The translations under genes were made by a program, and so were the position numbers. DNA of 64,000 nucleotides from the NCBI GenBank assembly GCA_009760855.2, contig WPIO01000006.1:7486001-7550000 (forward strand), in the 5' to 3' direction. Source of the stretch: Cristatella mucedo (lineage: Eukaryota > Bryozoa > Phylactolaemata > Cristatellidae). Numbering within the stretch: position 1 is the stretch's first letter; every line of letters begins with the position of its first letter. The notes beneath the pieces are model-generated. The model did not search any database, was not told the DNA's origin, and saw nothing but the letters and a program-made list of their open reading frames with translations. Below, piece by piece: positions 49,356 to 61,299 of the stretch.

Positions 49356-50609
49356 GTGCACCACGCTGGCCTCCGAGCTCGATGCAAGCAAGCCGCGGCA
49401 AGCTCGGCTCACGCGCGAGAGTAGCGGCCGAAAATCGTTCTCGGTGCGTGTGGCACGCTGGCGAAGCCGCTGCGAAGCGAGCGCGGAAAGCGAGCGTGGA
49501 AAGTCTACTATCCAATCGTGGCACATTTACCCGATCATGTGCAAACGATCTGCGTGCACTGCGGGTGAATGCTGGCATTCGGCTGGTCGACTTAGTCAGG
49601 CGCATCATCAATCGAAAAGCCAGCCAATGGAAGCAATTTCTTCTTCTTCTTCTTCTTCGGGGCCGCTCGTAAGTCAGTCGGCCGTCCATGCAGTCTGTGC
49701 AGCTCTAGATTCCCGCCTTCGCGTTTCTTTCTCGCCCCGCGCGAGTCTCGCGTGCTCGCAGCTCGTCGTGCAATCCATCGAGACTGCTAACGCAGCGCTT
49801 TTTACATAAGCGGCCATTGCCCCCATGCTTTTCGGGTTTCAAGTAGCCCCTCGTGCCTTAAATAAGGATTCTAAACTCTCTCCGAGGAAAGCTCAACTCC
49901 CTGCGAGGAAAGCTGCGTCTTCTCAGCAGCGTCGACTGAGCCCTGTGAAGTTCATCCTAGGTATTATTGAGGTTTAGGCAAATCGACCGAGAAAAGCTTC
50001 TGCTTTTTTTTGCGTCGGGTGGGTTCACTTGCACGCACGACAGCTGTGTTCCTGTGCCGTTGCGTTGTATGCTTGCTGGCTAGCGCCGGGATCGCTCGGT
50101 CTGCGGAACCCGGCGATTAACCGGCCATTCATTTATCGTCAATCCCGGTTTATCCAGCAGAAGCCTTGATACGCCCTTGCGATTAGACTCATTAAGTGTT
50201 CACAAAAATGCGAATACGGTTCGATGCGATAGCTATGCTCATTAACGGGAGTTTTTGTTACTAATATTTCCGTAATGGGTCGAACGCAAAGTTTGGAGCT
50301 TGTCCGCTGCAGCATTCGCATGCAGAGAAACCCTTTCTAGTTCACGACCACAATCTATTCGCGCCATAGGCTATTGTAACTCGCTTTTGAAGGCAAATTA
50401 GTCCTACTGGAGCCAACGGAAGACTTCGTCAAAGTGTGTGCAATGGCACAGACTGAGACCCGACACGCGCTTTCACTGCACTGGTCTTTATCTACGCATG
50501 CTAAAGAGGAAGATTCATGTTCGACTATTCTAAGAAATTGGGATTCAAGAGGTTTTCTCTTAGCGTTCACACTTGCGATAAAAGCCAGAGTACTTCTGAG
50601 AAATATCAT
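49356..50609. other. Intergenic, nothing recognised
   Basis: GC-rich at 49356-49800, with a TTC run at 49640-49660. I see no gene. The minus frame at 49228-49689 has no known motif. Confidence 0.4.
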
Positions 50610-51145
50610 GCAACATCGGCTCATTTTCTTCATTTTAGGTCACTTCATTGTTTGGCTCCAGCCTATCTCTCCGACATACTCCCCCATCAGGCCAAGCAGC
50701 GTACCTACCGCTTTTCGGAATCGTACAGTCTACAAATACCACGTACAAACCTCAAATCCTTTGGAGACCGTGCATTTAGTTCGTAAGCTCCCAAAGCCTA
50801 GAACTCTATCCCGACCTGCGTCAAAACATCCCCTGACTTGACCACATTTAAAAAGAACATAAAAATCACACCTATTTAGGACAGCATTTAGTGGGTCCCT
50901 GTGATTCGTCCTTCGTGTGCTTATGCGTGCTGACACAGTGCATGCTGCCACTAACCACATCTGCATGCTGACCCTGTGCATGTCACCCCTAACCATGTTA
51001 TTAATTTTGTTTGTCTATCAAGCATGCTTTTACTCACCATTCAATTGCATTTCACTTTGCAGCAAATGTAAAGCGCCTAGAGAGACATTAAGTTCTCTGA
51101 GGGCGCTTTATCAAGTGCATTATTATTATTATTATTATTCGTTAA
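50610..51145 (+). mobile_element. LINE 3' end, plus strand
   Basis: It encodes 'FLHFRSLHCLAPAYLSDILP' and 'TNLKSFGDRAFSS', then a well preserved 3' UTR, the hairpin ('gtaaagcgcctagagagaca', 'gagggcgctttatcaagtgc') and an ATT tail at 51119-51140. Confidence 0.9.
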
Positions 51146-51865
51146 AGTAGGTCGTTGTACTACAGTATAGCATTGTAAAAGCCCGCGAACTTTGCATTCA
51201 ACCAGCCAGTATATGCTCAAAATTAGGAAACTCGTGCAACGTTGAAAATTAAAACAAGTACTTTCACGTTATTTTAATCTCTCATTTCAACTTTTGTCCG
51301 AAAGGGCTAATAAAATATTTATGCGCTGTTCCGTGATCGAGAGGGCTTGGAATAGTACTCGAAGCTTATAGCTATTCGGCAGATCAAAGGAACTCATTTA
51401 CTGGTGTAATCCATTAAGGTAGAGCATAAAATGTCACGGCTAGTGTCAAGGCAAATCCAACAACCAAGGGACGTTCAAGATGGATACCTAGTTACGACCT
51501 TCGATCTTATCGTCCTAGTCGCAGGTCGTGCGATGCTCAGGACATAAGCATGAAAAGGGCAACCAGCCACTCTTGGTTTGCTAACCCTAAACACCCGTTC
51601 AACTCGTTAGATTATAATAGAGACGTCTCTCATCTACATGTCCCATTGGGTAATCGGACATTCTCTTCTGCTGAAACTTGCCACAAGTACACCGGGAAGT
51701 GCCGATCAAATTCTTTTCCAGCTGCTTTGTGCCTGCGAAATGAACTCCATTGATCCGATGGCACATCAACGACAGGCTGCCTATAATGAAACTCTTTGCA
51801 TGCATTCCAGTGTTAGAATTCCATAGAGCACCCTGAAAACATGCAGTGCATGGCCACTAGAGCTT
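51146..51865. other. Intergenic, nothing recognised
   Basis: No gene or repeat was recognised. Confidence 0.5.
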
Positions 51866-51965
51866 GATATAATAATAATAATGATATAACACATTATAGC
51901 GCCATCAGAGAACTGAATCTCTTTTAAGGCACTTTACAGATGCTGCCGTGCTATCAATACTGGTT
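51866..51965 (-). mobile_element. LINE 3' end, minus strand
   Basis: An AAT run, then 'atagcgccatcagagaactg' and 'aaggcactttacagatgctg'. Only the tail and hairpin of the element are present. Confidence 0.75.
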
Positions 51966-52284
51966 GAGCTAGCACTTTAAGACACAGCACAGATGTGTAC
52001 CGCCGAAGGCTCGGCGGAGTAGGCTTGACCTGCCACTTACCTAGCTGCGTAACCTAGCGCCTAATGCCGTTCGGTTCGCGCCTACGCGAAACAAGCTGGC
52101 CGCCACGAAACGAGCGTTTCTAGCGCTGACCTACTTACCATTACCAAAGGGGGTCGTGAGTCCGCGGCGTGAATTGGAAAGCGAGACACACAAATTGGGG
52201 ATTGTACCGAGCTTTATTCGCAAGCGCACAAAGTCTCTGCGCGTCTAGCTCAGTTTTATCTCCACACTCCTCGCACGCTCTCAA

Positions 52285-52445
52285 CGGCACCAACACTTTT
52301 GCGGAGGGAATACTTCTCCACACTGAAGCTACTTACGTCTATAGTGGCGAACGACCCAAATAGGCGGAGCCCGAACCGGAGCCTAAACCCTGACCGGAGA
52401 ACTAGGACTCCGTTTCCACCTTTCGGCAGGAATACCCCACACACG
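52285..52445. repeat. Duplicated unit, copy 1
   Basis: It shares word order with 52745-52860: 'acttttgcggag...cttctccacactga', then 'tacgtctatagtggcgaacg', then 'acccaaataggcggagccc'. It could be part of an unknown interspersed element split by SINE insertion. Confidence 0.6.
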
Positions 52446-52450
52446 CAAAC

Positions 52451-52591
52451 GCCGAGCTGGTTTGCTCTAGCGGTTAAGGTGCTCGCCCCGACTAAGGTAT
52501 GACTGAGGTCGTGGGCTCGAGCCCCGAGGCATATGTGAAGCGCCTGAATAGAGATTAAGTTATCTTGGGGCGCTATATAAATGAATTATAT
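52451..52591 (+). mobile_element. SINE A, first of two adjacent copies
   Basis: It starts at 'gccgagctggtttgctctag'. A-box-like 'tagcggttaaggtgctc' and B-box-like 'gggctcgagcccc' are present. The tail is 'gcgcctgaatagagattaag', 'ttggggcgctatataaatga', 'attat'. Confidence 0.9.
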
Positions 52592-52595
52592 TTTT

Positions 52596-52742
52596 GCCGA
52601 GCTGGTGGGGCCTAGCGGTTAAGATGCTCGCCCCGACCAAGGTCTGACTGAGGTCGTGGGCTCGAGCCCCGAGGCATATGTGAAGCGCCTGAATAGAGAT
52701 TAAGTTCTCTTGGGGTGCTATATAAATATATAAATGAATTAC
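52596..52742 (+). mobile_element. SINE A, second adjacent copy
   Basis: Nearly identical to 52451-52591 ('gccgagctggtggggcctag' at its start), with an extra 'tatataaa' in the tail. It lies directly after the first copy in the same direction. Confidence 0.9.
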
Positions 52743-52744
52743 CT

Positions 52745-52860
52745 CAAGCACTCTTGCGGATGAAACACGTCTCCACACTTAGACTCCCTGCGTCTCTATG
52801 GATAACGGCCCAAATAGACAAAGGAGCCTGAACCAACGGAATATCTCACACCATATCAAC
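52745..52860. repeat. Duplicated unit, copy 2
   Basis: It contains 'cactcttgcggatgaaacac', 'gtctccacacttagactccc', 'tgcgtctctatggataacgg' and 'cccaaatagacaaaggagcc', parallel to copy 1. Confidence 0.6.
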
Positions 52861-54334
52861 TACGTTTAGCTTGCACCGGCAAATCTTTATGTCGATATCA
52901 CGTACGAGCGCGCACACACAAACCACAAAAGAAACACAAAATGCTAGCTCGGGCGCGATACGACCGTATTCAGTGGAGTCCACCGAATCCTCCTAGCGCT
53001 GTCTCGTCCTATCCCGTCAATCGCCGGCGAACAGCCCGCCCTCCTACCTCGTTTTCAGAGAAACGAGTTCGACGGCGTCGAAGTGAAGCCGGAGAGTGAA
53101 GCCGGAGAGTGAAGCCGGACAAAAGACCAAGAGCGAGCATCACTCGACTCTTAAATATTTAGCTGAGACAATAGGGTAAGAGCTTGGCGGTATTGGGCCC
53201 GACACCATGGCTCATTACAGTAAGGGATTATTACCGTCACTAGGCCACTGGAATGGCACCTCTGTCCAGCTTGAATGGCAAATGGGTTCCAGACGATTCA
53301 TTTTGGACAGAGTGATGGCGGAGGTTGACAGGCCAGCCAACATCAATAAGCAGCTCCCGCGGGTATCGGACCAATTCTAAAGGCCGAATCGCCACCGCTG
53401 GTCTCAGAGCTTCCTGGCTTGCTCTTAAGCTCTCGCCCTCTAACCGCACTGGCGCTCCTCTCTGGCCCACTGCTCCAGGACAAAGGAGTTCTTGCCCGCC
53501 GCCGAACAGCTCTTGTTCGCGCCAAAATTAAAGCGAAGGCCAGCAAGGCGCTACTGATGTATGCAGGTATGTTGAAGACAGCATAGTACGACAACGCTCA
53601 AGAACGGCAGTAATTTAGTTATTAGAGAAAGTCCGTCCAGTTAACACATTTAAGTTAACATTTCCATTTCTAGTCCACATTTCCAGTTAACAACACACTA
53701 CGTTCCGCAGCCAAAGAAGCCACATTTGACCAGGACATGATCCAAAGTAATACTGAACTAATCATCGAATTCCATCACCTTTTCCTAAGATATAAATCAT
53801 AGATAGTAGCGAACCTGGTTCCTGGTGATTATAACTAGCTCAGGAGCCGCTTATAGTCTCTACAACGCTCATAACCCGGATGACTTTGTGTGGCAGCGTT
53901 TCACTGGGAAGAGATAGCGATACGTACTCGAGGTATCGGCTTTTGAAGCAGCAGAGCTCTTCGCTGCAACTTCGCCGCCGTAACGTAACGGCGCGCTAGC
54001 TAGTCCTCGCGGGCTCGCGATGGATCCACTGGGTGGCTCCAGCGGATGGTGCATCTTGGGATTCTGGCAGATATCTGATATGGATGCTGCATGCTCCGGC
54101 GCCGCGAATCGCGGTCGAAGAGAAGCTGTAGTCACTGAGCGGCCTAAGAATGTAGCATCGGCCATAGAATGTGACAAATCGAAGACCCTTGAAGCTGATT
54201 GATTGCTTGATCAACTTCAACGACCGCCCTCGCGGTCTCGAGCTCTTCGACACGTGTAAAAAACCTTCGGACGGAGATAGTGCTCTCTTACGGCGCTATG
54301 CAAAGGGTGTATATATATATGTTACATGTGCGAT
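52861..54334. other. Intergenic, nothing recognised
   Basis: There is a small tandem 'agtgaagccgg' repeat at about 53085-53120 (three units). The last 80 bases contain a possible SINE A tail at 54255-54300. No gene was recognised. Confidence 0.45.
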
Positions 54335-55430
54335 ATGATTGCCAAGCACAATCTAGGCTTTCACTTCAATTCGGATGACACTCAGTTGTACCTTTGCTTT
54401 GATCCCTCCCAGCCCTCTAGCTCGTCGAATTCTCTCAACTTACTTGTTGCATGTATTGATGACATTCGCACATGGATGGCAGGAATTTTTTTAATTGTAT
54501 GATGATACAGCCAACTTGCAAACCTAGTGATTTGGAAATGGAAAGGGTGAACGCTCGTAATTGGCTTTGCCAGCATTTCACCTACTGAATCTGAACGAAA
54601 TCTAGATGATGGATTACTCAATGACCTTTCACTGGACGACCACACCAGTTCCTCAATCGAGTCTGCCCACTTTCTGCTGTATAGCACTACTAACGTTTGG
54701 GCTTTTTTAGCCACTGATGTCACGTATATAAGTTGGTCCTTGCATTTGTGACATCCCATCTTGACTTCTGTAACTCACTGCTTGCTGGTCTACCGGCCTG
54801 TGCGATCAGGCGCTTACAGCTGGTGCAAAACTCTGCAGCTAGTCTTGTCTGTCGTGAGCGTCGCAGTTTCCACATCACGCCACTTCTCGCCGACCTGCAC
54901 TGGCTCCCAATCAAGCAATGCATCGACTTCAAGGTTTTGTCCCTCACTTTTAGGTCCCTTCATTGTTTGGCTCCAGCCTACCTATCAGTTCTACTGACCC
55001 ACCAGCTTAAGCATCGTAGTGCCGCTTTTTGGAATCCAACCGTTTACCTATACCTCGTACAAACCTCAAATCCTTTGGAGACCGTGCCTTTAGTTCGTAT
55101 GCTCCAAAAGCCTGGAACACTCCCGACTTCCGTCACGACATCCCCTGACTTGAACATATTAAAAAAAGTAAACGCATATATTTATCACAGTATTTAGTGG
55201 GTCCCTGTGATTTGACCTTTATGTGCTTACGCGTGCTAAAACTATGCATGCTGACACTAACCAAACTTGCATGCCGACCCTGTGCATGTCACCCCTAACC
55301 ATGTTATTCTTGTTGTTTAATGAGCATGCTCCCACTAACCATTTGATCACGATTCCTTTGCAGCAAATGTAAAGCGCCTAGGGAAGAGATTGAGTTCACC
55401 GAATGAGCTTTATTAAGTGTGTTATTTTAT
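54335..55430 (+). mobile_element. LINE, RT catalytic block to 3' end
   Basis: The + strand gives 'AKHNLGFHFNSDDTQLYLCF' (catalytic Asp-Asp at about 54375), a broken middle, then an open 54733-55197 frame with 'FCNSLLAGLPACAIRRLQLV' and 'HWLPIKQCIDFKVLSLTFRS'. The UTR follows to about 55430. This is the best preserved C-terminal LINE frame here. Confidence 0.92.
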
Positions 55431-55439
55431 ATTGCTAGA

Positions 55440-55985
55440 TAGCAAGCCAGAGTGGGTTGTTGATCAATTGTGTGTTGTGGAAACTGCGATGTTCATGACA
55501 GGCAAATCTGGCTGCAGATTTTTCATCAACTATTAGCGCCTTATCCCATAGGCCAAAGACGGGCAAATAGCGAGTTGCAGAAGTAGGGACGGGAGTTCAC
55601 GAATGCATGTCCCAACTCGTATGTTGTATCTCTGTCTAAGCAAGCTCAAATTATATCAATTTTATTTAGCTGAAAGTAAGCAGACTTGACTGAGGGGACG
55701 ATGTGGTCGTCCAATGAAAAGTCACTTTGGAACAGGAAACCCATATTTCGGGCAGACGCTACAGGTGGCGTGCTAGCCGCGCCCATTTTGAGGGGTAGGT
55801 TTTCCAATTTCCGAGTCACGCTTGGTTTGCCCATGACTAGTAAGTTGGTTTCATCGTCATCTAATTTGAGAAAACTTTTTTGCGCTTTGAGCAAGTCCTG
55901 AAAGAACGACGCATAGCGGCGAGCACTGACAGCGTCAGATATGTATAATGTTACCAGGGCTAGCCATTCAGAGGTCAAAGGTTGT
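55440..55985 (-). mobile_element. LINE fragment, minus strand
   Basis: The reverse frame at 55646-55978 reads 'LLVMGKPSVTRKLENLPLKM' and 'ASARNMGFLFQSDFSLDDHI', the LINE ORF segment after the catalytic block. It faces the + strand copy just upstream. Confidence 0.85.
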
Positions 55986-56201
55986 TTCCCGGATAATGCA
56001 CAACCTTGTCCCTGAACATCCTGTCCGATCCTGCGGGAAGAAATGTCACCCTACCTGGAACGTTACTGGTTATTATGAAAATGCCGGCTATTAGCGAATA
56101 ATGCATGCGTCAAGCCGATCTAAAGAAGGCGAAAGACGCGCAAAGAATTAAACCCGCGCATCGAGTACCGGGCAGGAATCGCTGCGTCGGCGGCGGCGCT
56201 G

Positions 56202-56486
56202 ATGGAGGTGTTCGTCGGTTATGTTATTAGCGTGCCCGATCTGCCGACTGAAGTGGATTTAGACGAAGATAGTGACGATTTCAGCTACATGGACCTTGAC
56301 GACTCTTACGCAGCGGTCAAGACAAAGAACTCGAGATCCCGTTCCGGTAGCTATCGCACGCTGGCGGCAAATTGGAATTCAAACAGCCCTGCGCCGTGCG
56401 CGAGTGCGTGTAAGAGCCCCGCCGCCGACTACGCACGCGAAGCTAGCGCAGTCGGCGGCGAATATGCCGCTATAACGGCTCTCCAG
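56202..56486 (+). CDS. HELB: HELB exon 1: acidic N-terminus
   Basis: The ATG at 56202 gives MEVFVGYVISVPDLP, then 'EVDLDEDSDDFSYMDLDDSY', with a strong donor cag|gtgagc (phase 0). The link to the later exons rests on position, strand and the acidic stretch; it has no diagnostic motif. Confidence 0.6.
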
Positions 56487-57413
56487 GTGAGCCGGATCGT
56501 CGTCGGTCCGCTATTCCAGCCGCTCGCACGTACATACCGCGAGGATTTAATTACGCTTCTTTATTGAAACTGGGAAATCGGTGGCGTAAGCAGAATCGCC
56601 GCGCTGCCAGCACTGCTCGCGACCGGATAAGTTGGTTGGCGAAGAAGGCAGCGGCAGCTCGGAGTGAGGTATTGGACGCCGGCGACCTCGCGGGCGTCCA
56701 ATACCCTGTAGACTCTTCAGCCGCAACCGCGTCCGGGGCTCAGACTTGCCGTACTAGCTTCGCGCGATTCAGCTGCGTTTCCGGGTTGTGCAGCGAATGC
56801 TGTGTCGGAATCTTTTTGGGGAGACTGCCGTAAAAAGCCCGAGCTCGGAATCTTGATAGTCAGCTGATGGCAGGCCTCAAAAGATGGCTGGCTAGCGTAT
56901 GGGCTAAACTGTTTGGCATATGCTGGAGTTCCACATGCCTTGCTCAATCACGTGTGAGCCCGACAAGTTGTGCTGGAAGTCCCTGTTAGACACTCTCGCT
57001 GTCTGTGATATGAGCCGGGGGGGGGAGTAAGTGAGTGCACATCGATGAACTTTATCTGGCTTGCGGCCTTCAAAGATCTTTTCATGGAATTCAGCATGTT
57101 TTGTGCAAATCGAACGATGCAGACGGGGAGGGGGGCTCCTGCTTAATGCCGACTGGGTTGATTAGCTCCACGCACGTAAGCACAGCATCACCTGTTCAGC
57201 GTGTGCATAAGCGACCTCCACCTCATCCAGTCGTAGTGTTGCTGCCTTTGGGCTGCCGAGGAGTAAGAGCCAGCTGCAACTAGGAAACATCTCTGCCTCG
57301 GTGGAGCGTGGCACGTCTGCCATGTCAATTCGCTGGTTCGGTCCAGCGGTGAAGGTGCTCGCCCCGACCAATGTCTGGCTGAGGTCGTAGGCTCGAGCCC
57401 CAAGGCTTATGTC

Positions 57414-57487
<74 letters not shown>

Positions 57488-60400
57488 TATAATTCGTTGG
57501 CATAGGAGTGAGCATGGTGTTAAGAAGTAGCTCAGAAAGCCATGGCTTTTAGAACTCCGCATTACTGCATTTGTTCTCCTCTCTTACCCCTTAACAAACA
57601 GTCATTGTAAAAAGAGGCTCCATCCCTCTATGGCCAATCCTGGGGGGGGGAGCATGGCAGAGTTGAAATTCAGCTTCCTGTGGTTTCCTGCATTTGTACC
57701 TGTGCGGGAACGTTGCCTGGCGTCTGTCCATTTCTGCATAGGCGCCCGCCTGTTTGTCCGGCTGCATCTTTGATCACATATATCAGAAATGCTACCATGC
57801 ATCAGGGATAAGCCTCAATATGGCCTCCGGCCTCTGCATTAAATCAGAAGAATTGTTTGTCAAGGTTCACCATAGCAAAGCAACTAGCAACTACTGCCGT
57901 GTGCAGGCAAGTCGTGGAGTCCAAATCTCAGTCTGGTCATTAGGTCGACGAGGAGACTTCTGTTTCCTGTCTAGTCGAGCTGCTGTGGCTCAATCAATCG
58001 TCAATTGCTCTGTGCACCCAGGTCTTCTCAGGTCCTGGGCAAGACATTAGCTGTCTTCTTCTTAGCTAGAAGATCCAGCGTGGCTGGTGCTTGCACTTGG
58101 CCCAGACTGCTGCGAATATTGTCCAGTGGTTGTAGCTGTAGTCCTCCCCCTTCACTCTCCTCTTGTATTACCTTTCGCTTTACACATCTGTACCAGCTCT
58201 CTGTTGCTGTCGCCATTTTGCTGACCACTCCGTCCACCATTTCAATATTATTGTTCACAGCTTCAGCTTCACTGCGTACTCTCACTACTTCAGCTTACTC
58301 CGCCTCGGTCGTGCGTGCACGCGAGTCAGTGCGTCGTCAGTTGCTCACCGAAAACCGCTCCCTGACTTTGAATGAGTGCGCTCCTGCAGGCCGTGAGTCG
58401 TGAGGCCACCGTCTGGAACGAGAACGGGCTTAGCTGCCTCGCCGCATGGTATGGAGTCGTAGACACCTTGTGTTGCATTGCTAGCTGCTGGCCTGTACGG
58501 TAATTGCCGCCTGAAGCTGTGATCCCCCCAGCTACGCGATTTAGCTTCGGGCCGCTACGACAGCCAAGCAGCAGCTCAGAAGGAAGCCAGTGGCTTTACT
58601 CAGTGCTGCTGCGCACTGAATGCCGACGCGTCTGCTGCGCGCTCGCTCGAAAGCTGTCTGTAAATCGCCGCTGCAGCTTGGTCAGCTTCTCGGTGCTCGG
58701 TTCGGGCTACTTGGGCCAGAAGAGTCTCCGCCGGAAGAGCTTCCACCGGAAGCTGAGGCTGCGTGCCAGCCGAGCTCGTCCAGATGACCAGGCACGATGG
58801 AACGCTTTAGCTCGGTGCGTCGCTCTTTCTCATTTGGCAGTCTTCTTTCAACCGCTGGCAGTGGAAGGGCGCAGCAGCCGACACCGCGGTGGCTACGACG
58901 GCGCGCTGCCGCCGGCGCTCCAGCTTCGTGGCATCTTCCCGCTGACGGCTCCCTGGTGGCAGATGACGGTCAAGTGCAAGGCCGTGGCGAGCGCAGCGTC
59001 GGGCCACGAGGTCGCGTGGCGAGTCGTTGGCTTCCCGTCGTACGCCCTGCGCACGGACGAGCGGCTGAAGTCGGACCGCGTGTTCAACATCATGCTGACC
59101 AAGTGGCTCAAGCTGGAGCCACGGGCAGCGGCTACCTTTTCCCGCTTCGTCGACGAGTGAGTAGCCGAGGACGTCCGCTTCGAGGCGCCTTCTCCCGTCC
59201 TCACCTATCCTTCAAACCCCCAAATTCCTCCCCCTCCCTCTGGTGCTGCTCGCTGTTAGCATGGAGCGTGGCGAGCTGCTGCAATAGCGTGCGAGGCACG
59301 CTATTGCAGCAGCTCGCCACGCTAAGCGCAGGACGAGGAGGGAGCGCACTGAACAAGCTGAGGCGTGCGCACGTGGCAGTGGCCTGCATGATCAGCCAGC
59401 CTGAAGTGTTTCGAGAGCAGAGCAGAGTGAGAGAGTGTGCCTCCGGGTGCTCCCCACACGGATGAGCTCCCGGTTCGGTGCTGCATACGACCACTGCATT
59501 GCATATTGCAGCGCCACCGCCTGCCTGCCAGAGTGGTCGGTCTCGAGTCACGTGCTGAGATGGCAGCCTGCCACCATAAAGCCTTAGGTTTTGGAGCTTT
59601 AAGCAGCCGTGAAATCAATGCTATTCCGGCAAGATTTGAAATTATGAACCGCGACTTCGGTCTGCCGAGAGAAAGCTGTTGAGTGCTGTGCAAGGGTAGC
59701 AGTAGCAGTGAGCCGTGATGGCACACTGGGTAAGGCAGTTGCTTTCACGACCTCGGTCCCGAGGTCGTGGGTTCGATTCCTGCCATTAGCGATTCCTTAT
59801 CGCCAATGCAAGCGGCAGTGGTGATAGCCGTAAAGGTTCTTCTGTTGCTATACAAAAAGAGGCTGTTTATTCAGCTAGGATTTATTATTTATCATTATTA
59901 TAGCAGCTGTGAAGAGACTGTCGGTATGTATTCAGGAGTAGCTGCTGTCCGGTTTGTGCTTCCTGTGGGTGCTCTGAAGCCTCGCCGCCTAAGTGCTATG
60001 ATAATTATTTCGTGCAGAGTCACGTGGGGATGCCTGCTGTGGCTTAGGCAGCTGAACCTTGACCTTGCCAGAACCAGCCAAGTCACAGCAAGCCGGCAGC
60101 ACCTCTTTTTTATTTGTTGGACATGCAGCACTGCCTGGAGGGTCGGGCTGCATAAAAAACACATGTTAGATGATTTAGCATTTGTATAGCAGCAGAAGAG
60201 CCTTAACGGCTGTCACCTCGGCTTGCAGTTGGCACTAAAGGCTCGCCCACTGCAGAATTTGAGCCCACGTGACCTCGGTCGTGAAGATCGAGCATAGAAC
60301 TTTACATAGGGCCCACAATGCCAGGCAGCTTGGCTTGCTGCGGGGTGCCTCTGTGTTTGAGCATGCGTGTGTATGTGTGCACGCAGCTCAGCTATGTATA

Positions 60401-61268
60401 ATTTGTGTTTGCATGGTAAGCTATGTATGTACGAAGATATGTATGTACGTGTAGAGTCACGTGTGCTAGTTTCGTTCTAGGCATCCGTGCTACGAGCGTG
60501 CCCGCCTCATGGACGTCGATGTAATCAAGGAGGCCATGATGCAGTACATCGGTGGGCCTGCCGATCCCTCTGCTTGCAGGAAGTCGATCGAGGAGAAAGC
60601 AGTTGCACAGGCCCTGTCGGCGAAAATTTGTACGTCAGCCATTGCCCAATTTCCTGAGCGTATACAGCACTCGCGCAAGCATCGACCGTTGGCATGTGGT
60701 TGCTGAGTGGCTCTTAGGTGTGTCGCACAGGCCAAACATCATTGGCATGTGCTTTGAGTTTACCGATGCACAAGCGTCGGTCATCTCTGTGCTGATCTCT
60801 CTCCTGCAGGATTGAACTTAAATGTCTGGTCGTTATGCGATTGCTGCGGTTTGCAAAAAATGTGTGTGCGTGGCTTTCATTCACGTCAGTGTGCTGTGGC
60901 TGTCTTTTCAGTAATTCCTTGATGCATTCTGTCTGCAGCTTTTTTTGCTAAGGAGATCATGGGTGAACGCGAACACACTGGCGCATCCATGTGAGCACGT
61001 GCAGGAGTATTGCTGAGTGCTCCCCGAGCATAAAAACATCTGCTGTACGCTCAAGCAGCCCGTGACATTGCATCTGCCGTCTTATCGCACGGCAGAAATT
61101 TTCCCTTCGGTGCGGATGCTTCGGCCGTTTTGCTTATTGTGCGTAGAAGGGGTGCCGACGAGGTCAATTCCGGTTTTTGCAGCCCTAGTGTTGTAGCGCC
61201 TCGGCTGCTATGCCAGGCGTTTTTGTGGCTGCCAATGCCCCAGTGTGTGTGCGTGCGTGCGTGCGTGC

Positions 61269-61299
<31 letters not shown>

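Larger units (their letters stand above)
56487..58861 (+). other. HELB intron region 1, missing exon suspected
   Basis: A SINE A head lies at 57329-57414 and runs into a GT repeat at 57415-57486. The minus-strand frame 58028-58285 is unassigned. A small coding exon probably hides here, because exon 1 ends in phase 0 and no acceptor before exon 2 fits that phase. Confidence 0.45.
59157..60480 (+). other. HELB intron between exons 2 and 3
   Basis: It contains the perfect hairpin at 59265-59323, SINE B at 59712-59903 (plus) and a second SINE B at 60180-60300 (minus). Confidence 0.65.

Noticed and set aside
52451-52742. True tRNA genes, here and at 59712
   Set aside because: The tRNA-like heads lack a full cloverleaf, are fused to a shared body and tail, and recur as a family; they are SINEs.
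58504-58861. Upstream extension of the HELB exon 2 frame
   Set aside because: It is open by chance, crosses two good acceptors and shows no family similarity.
59265-59323. microRNA precursor at the perfect hairpin
   Set aside because: The 3-base loop and perfect 28-bp stem do not resemble a normal precursor; reported as an inverted repeat instead.
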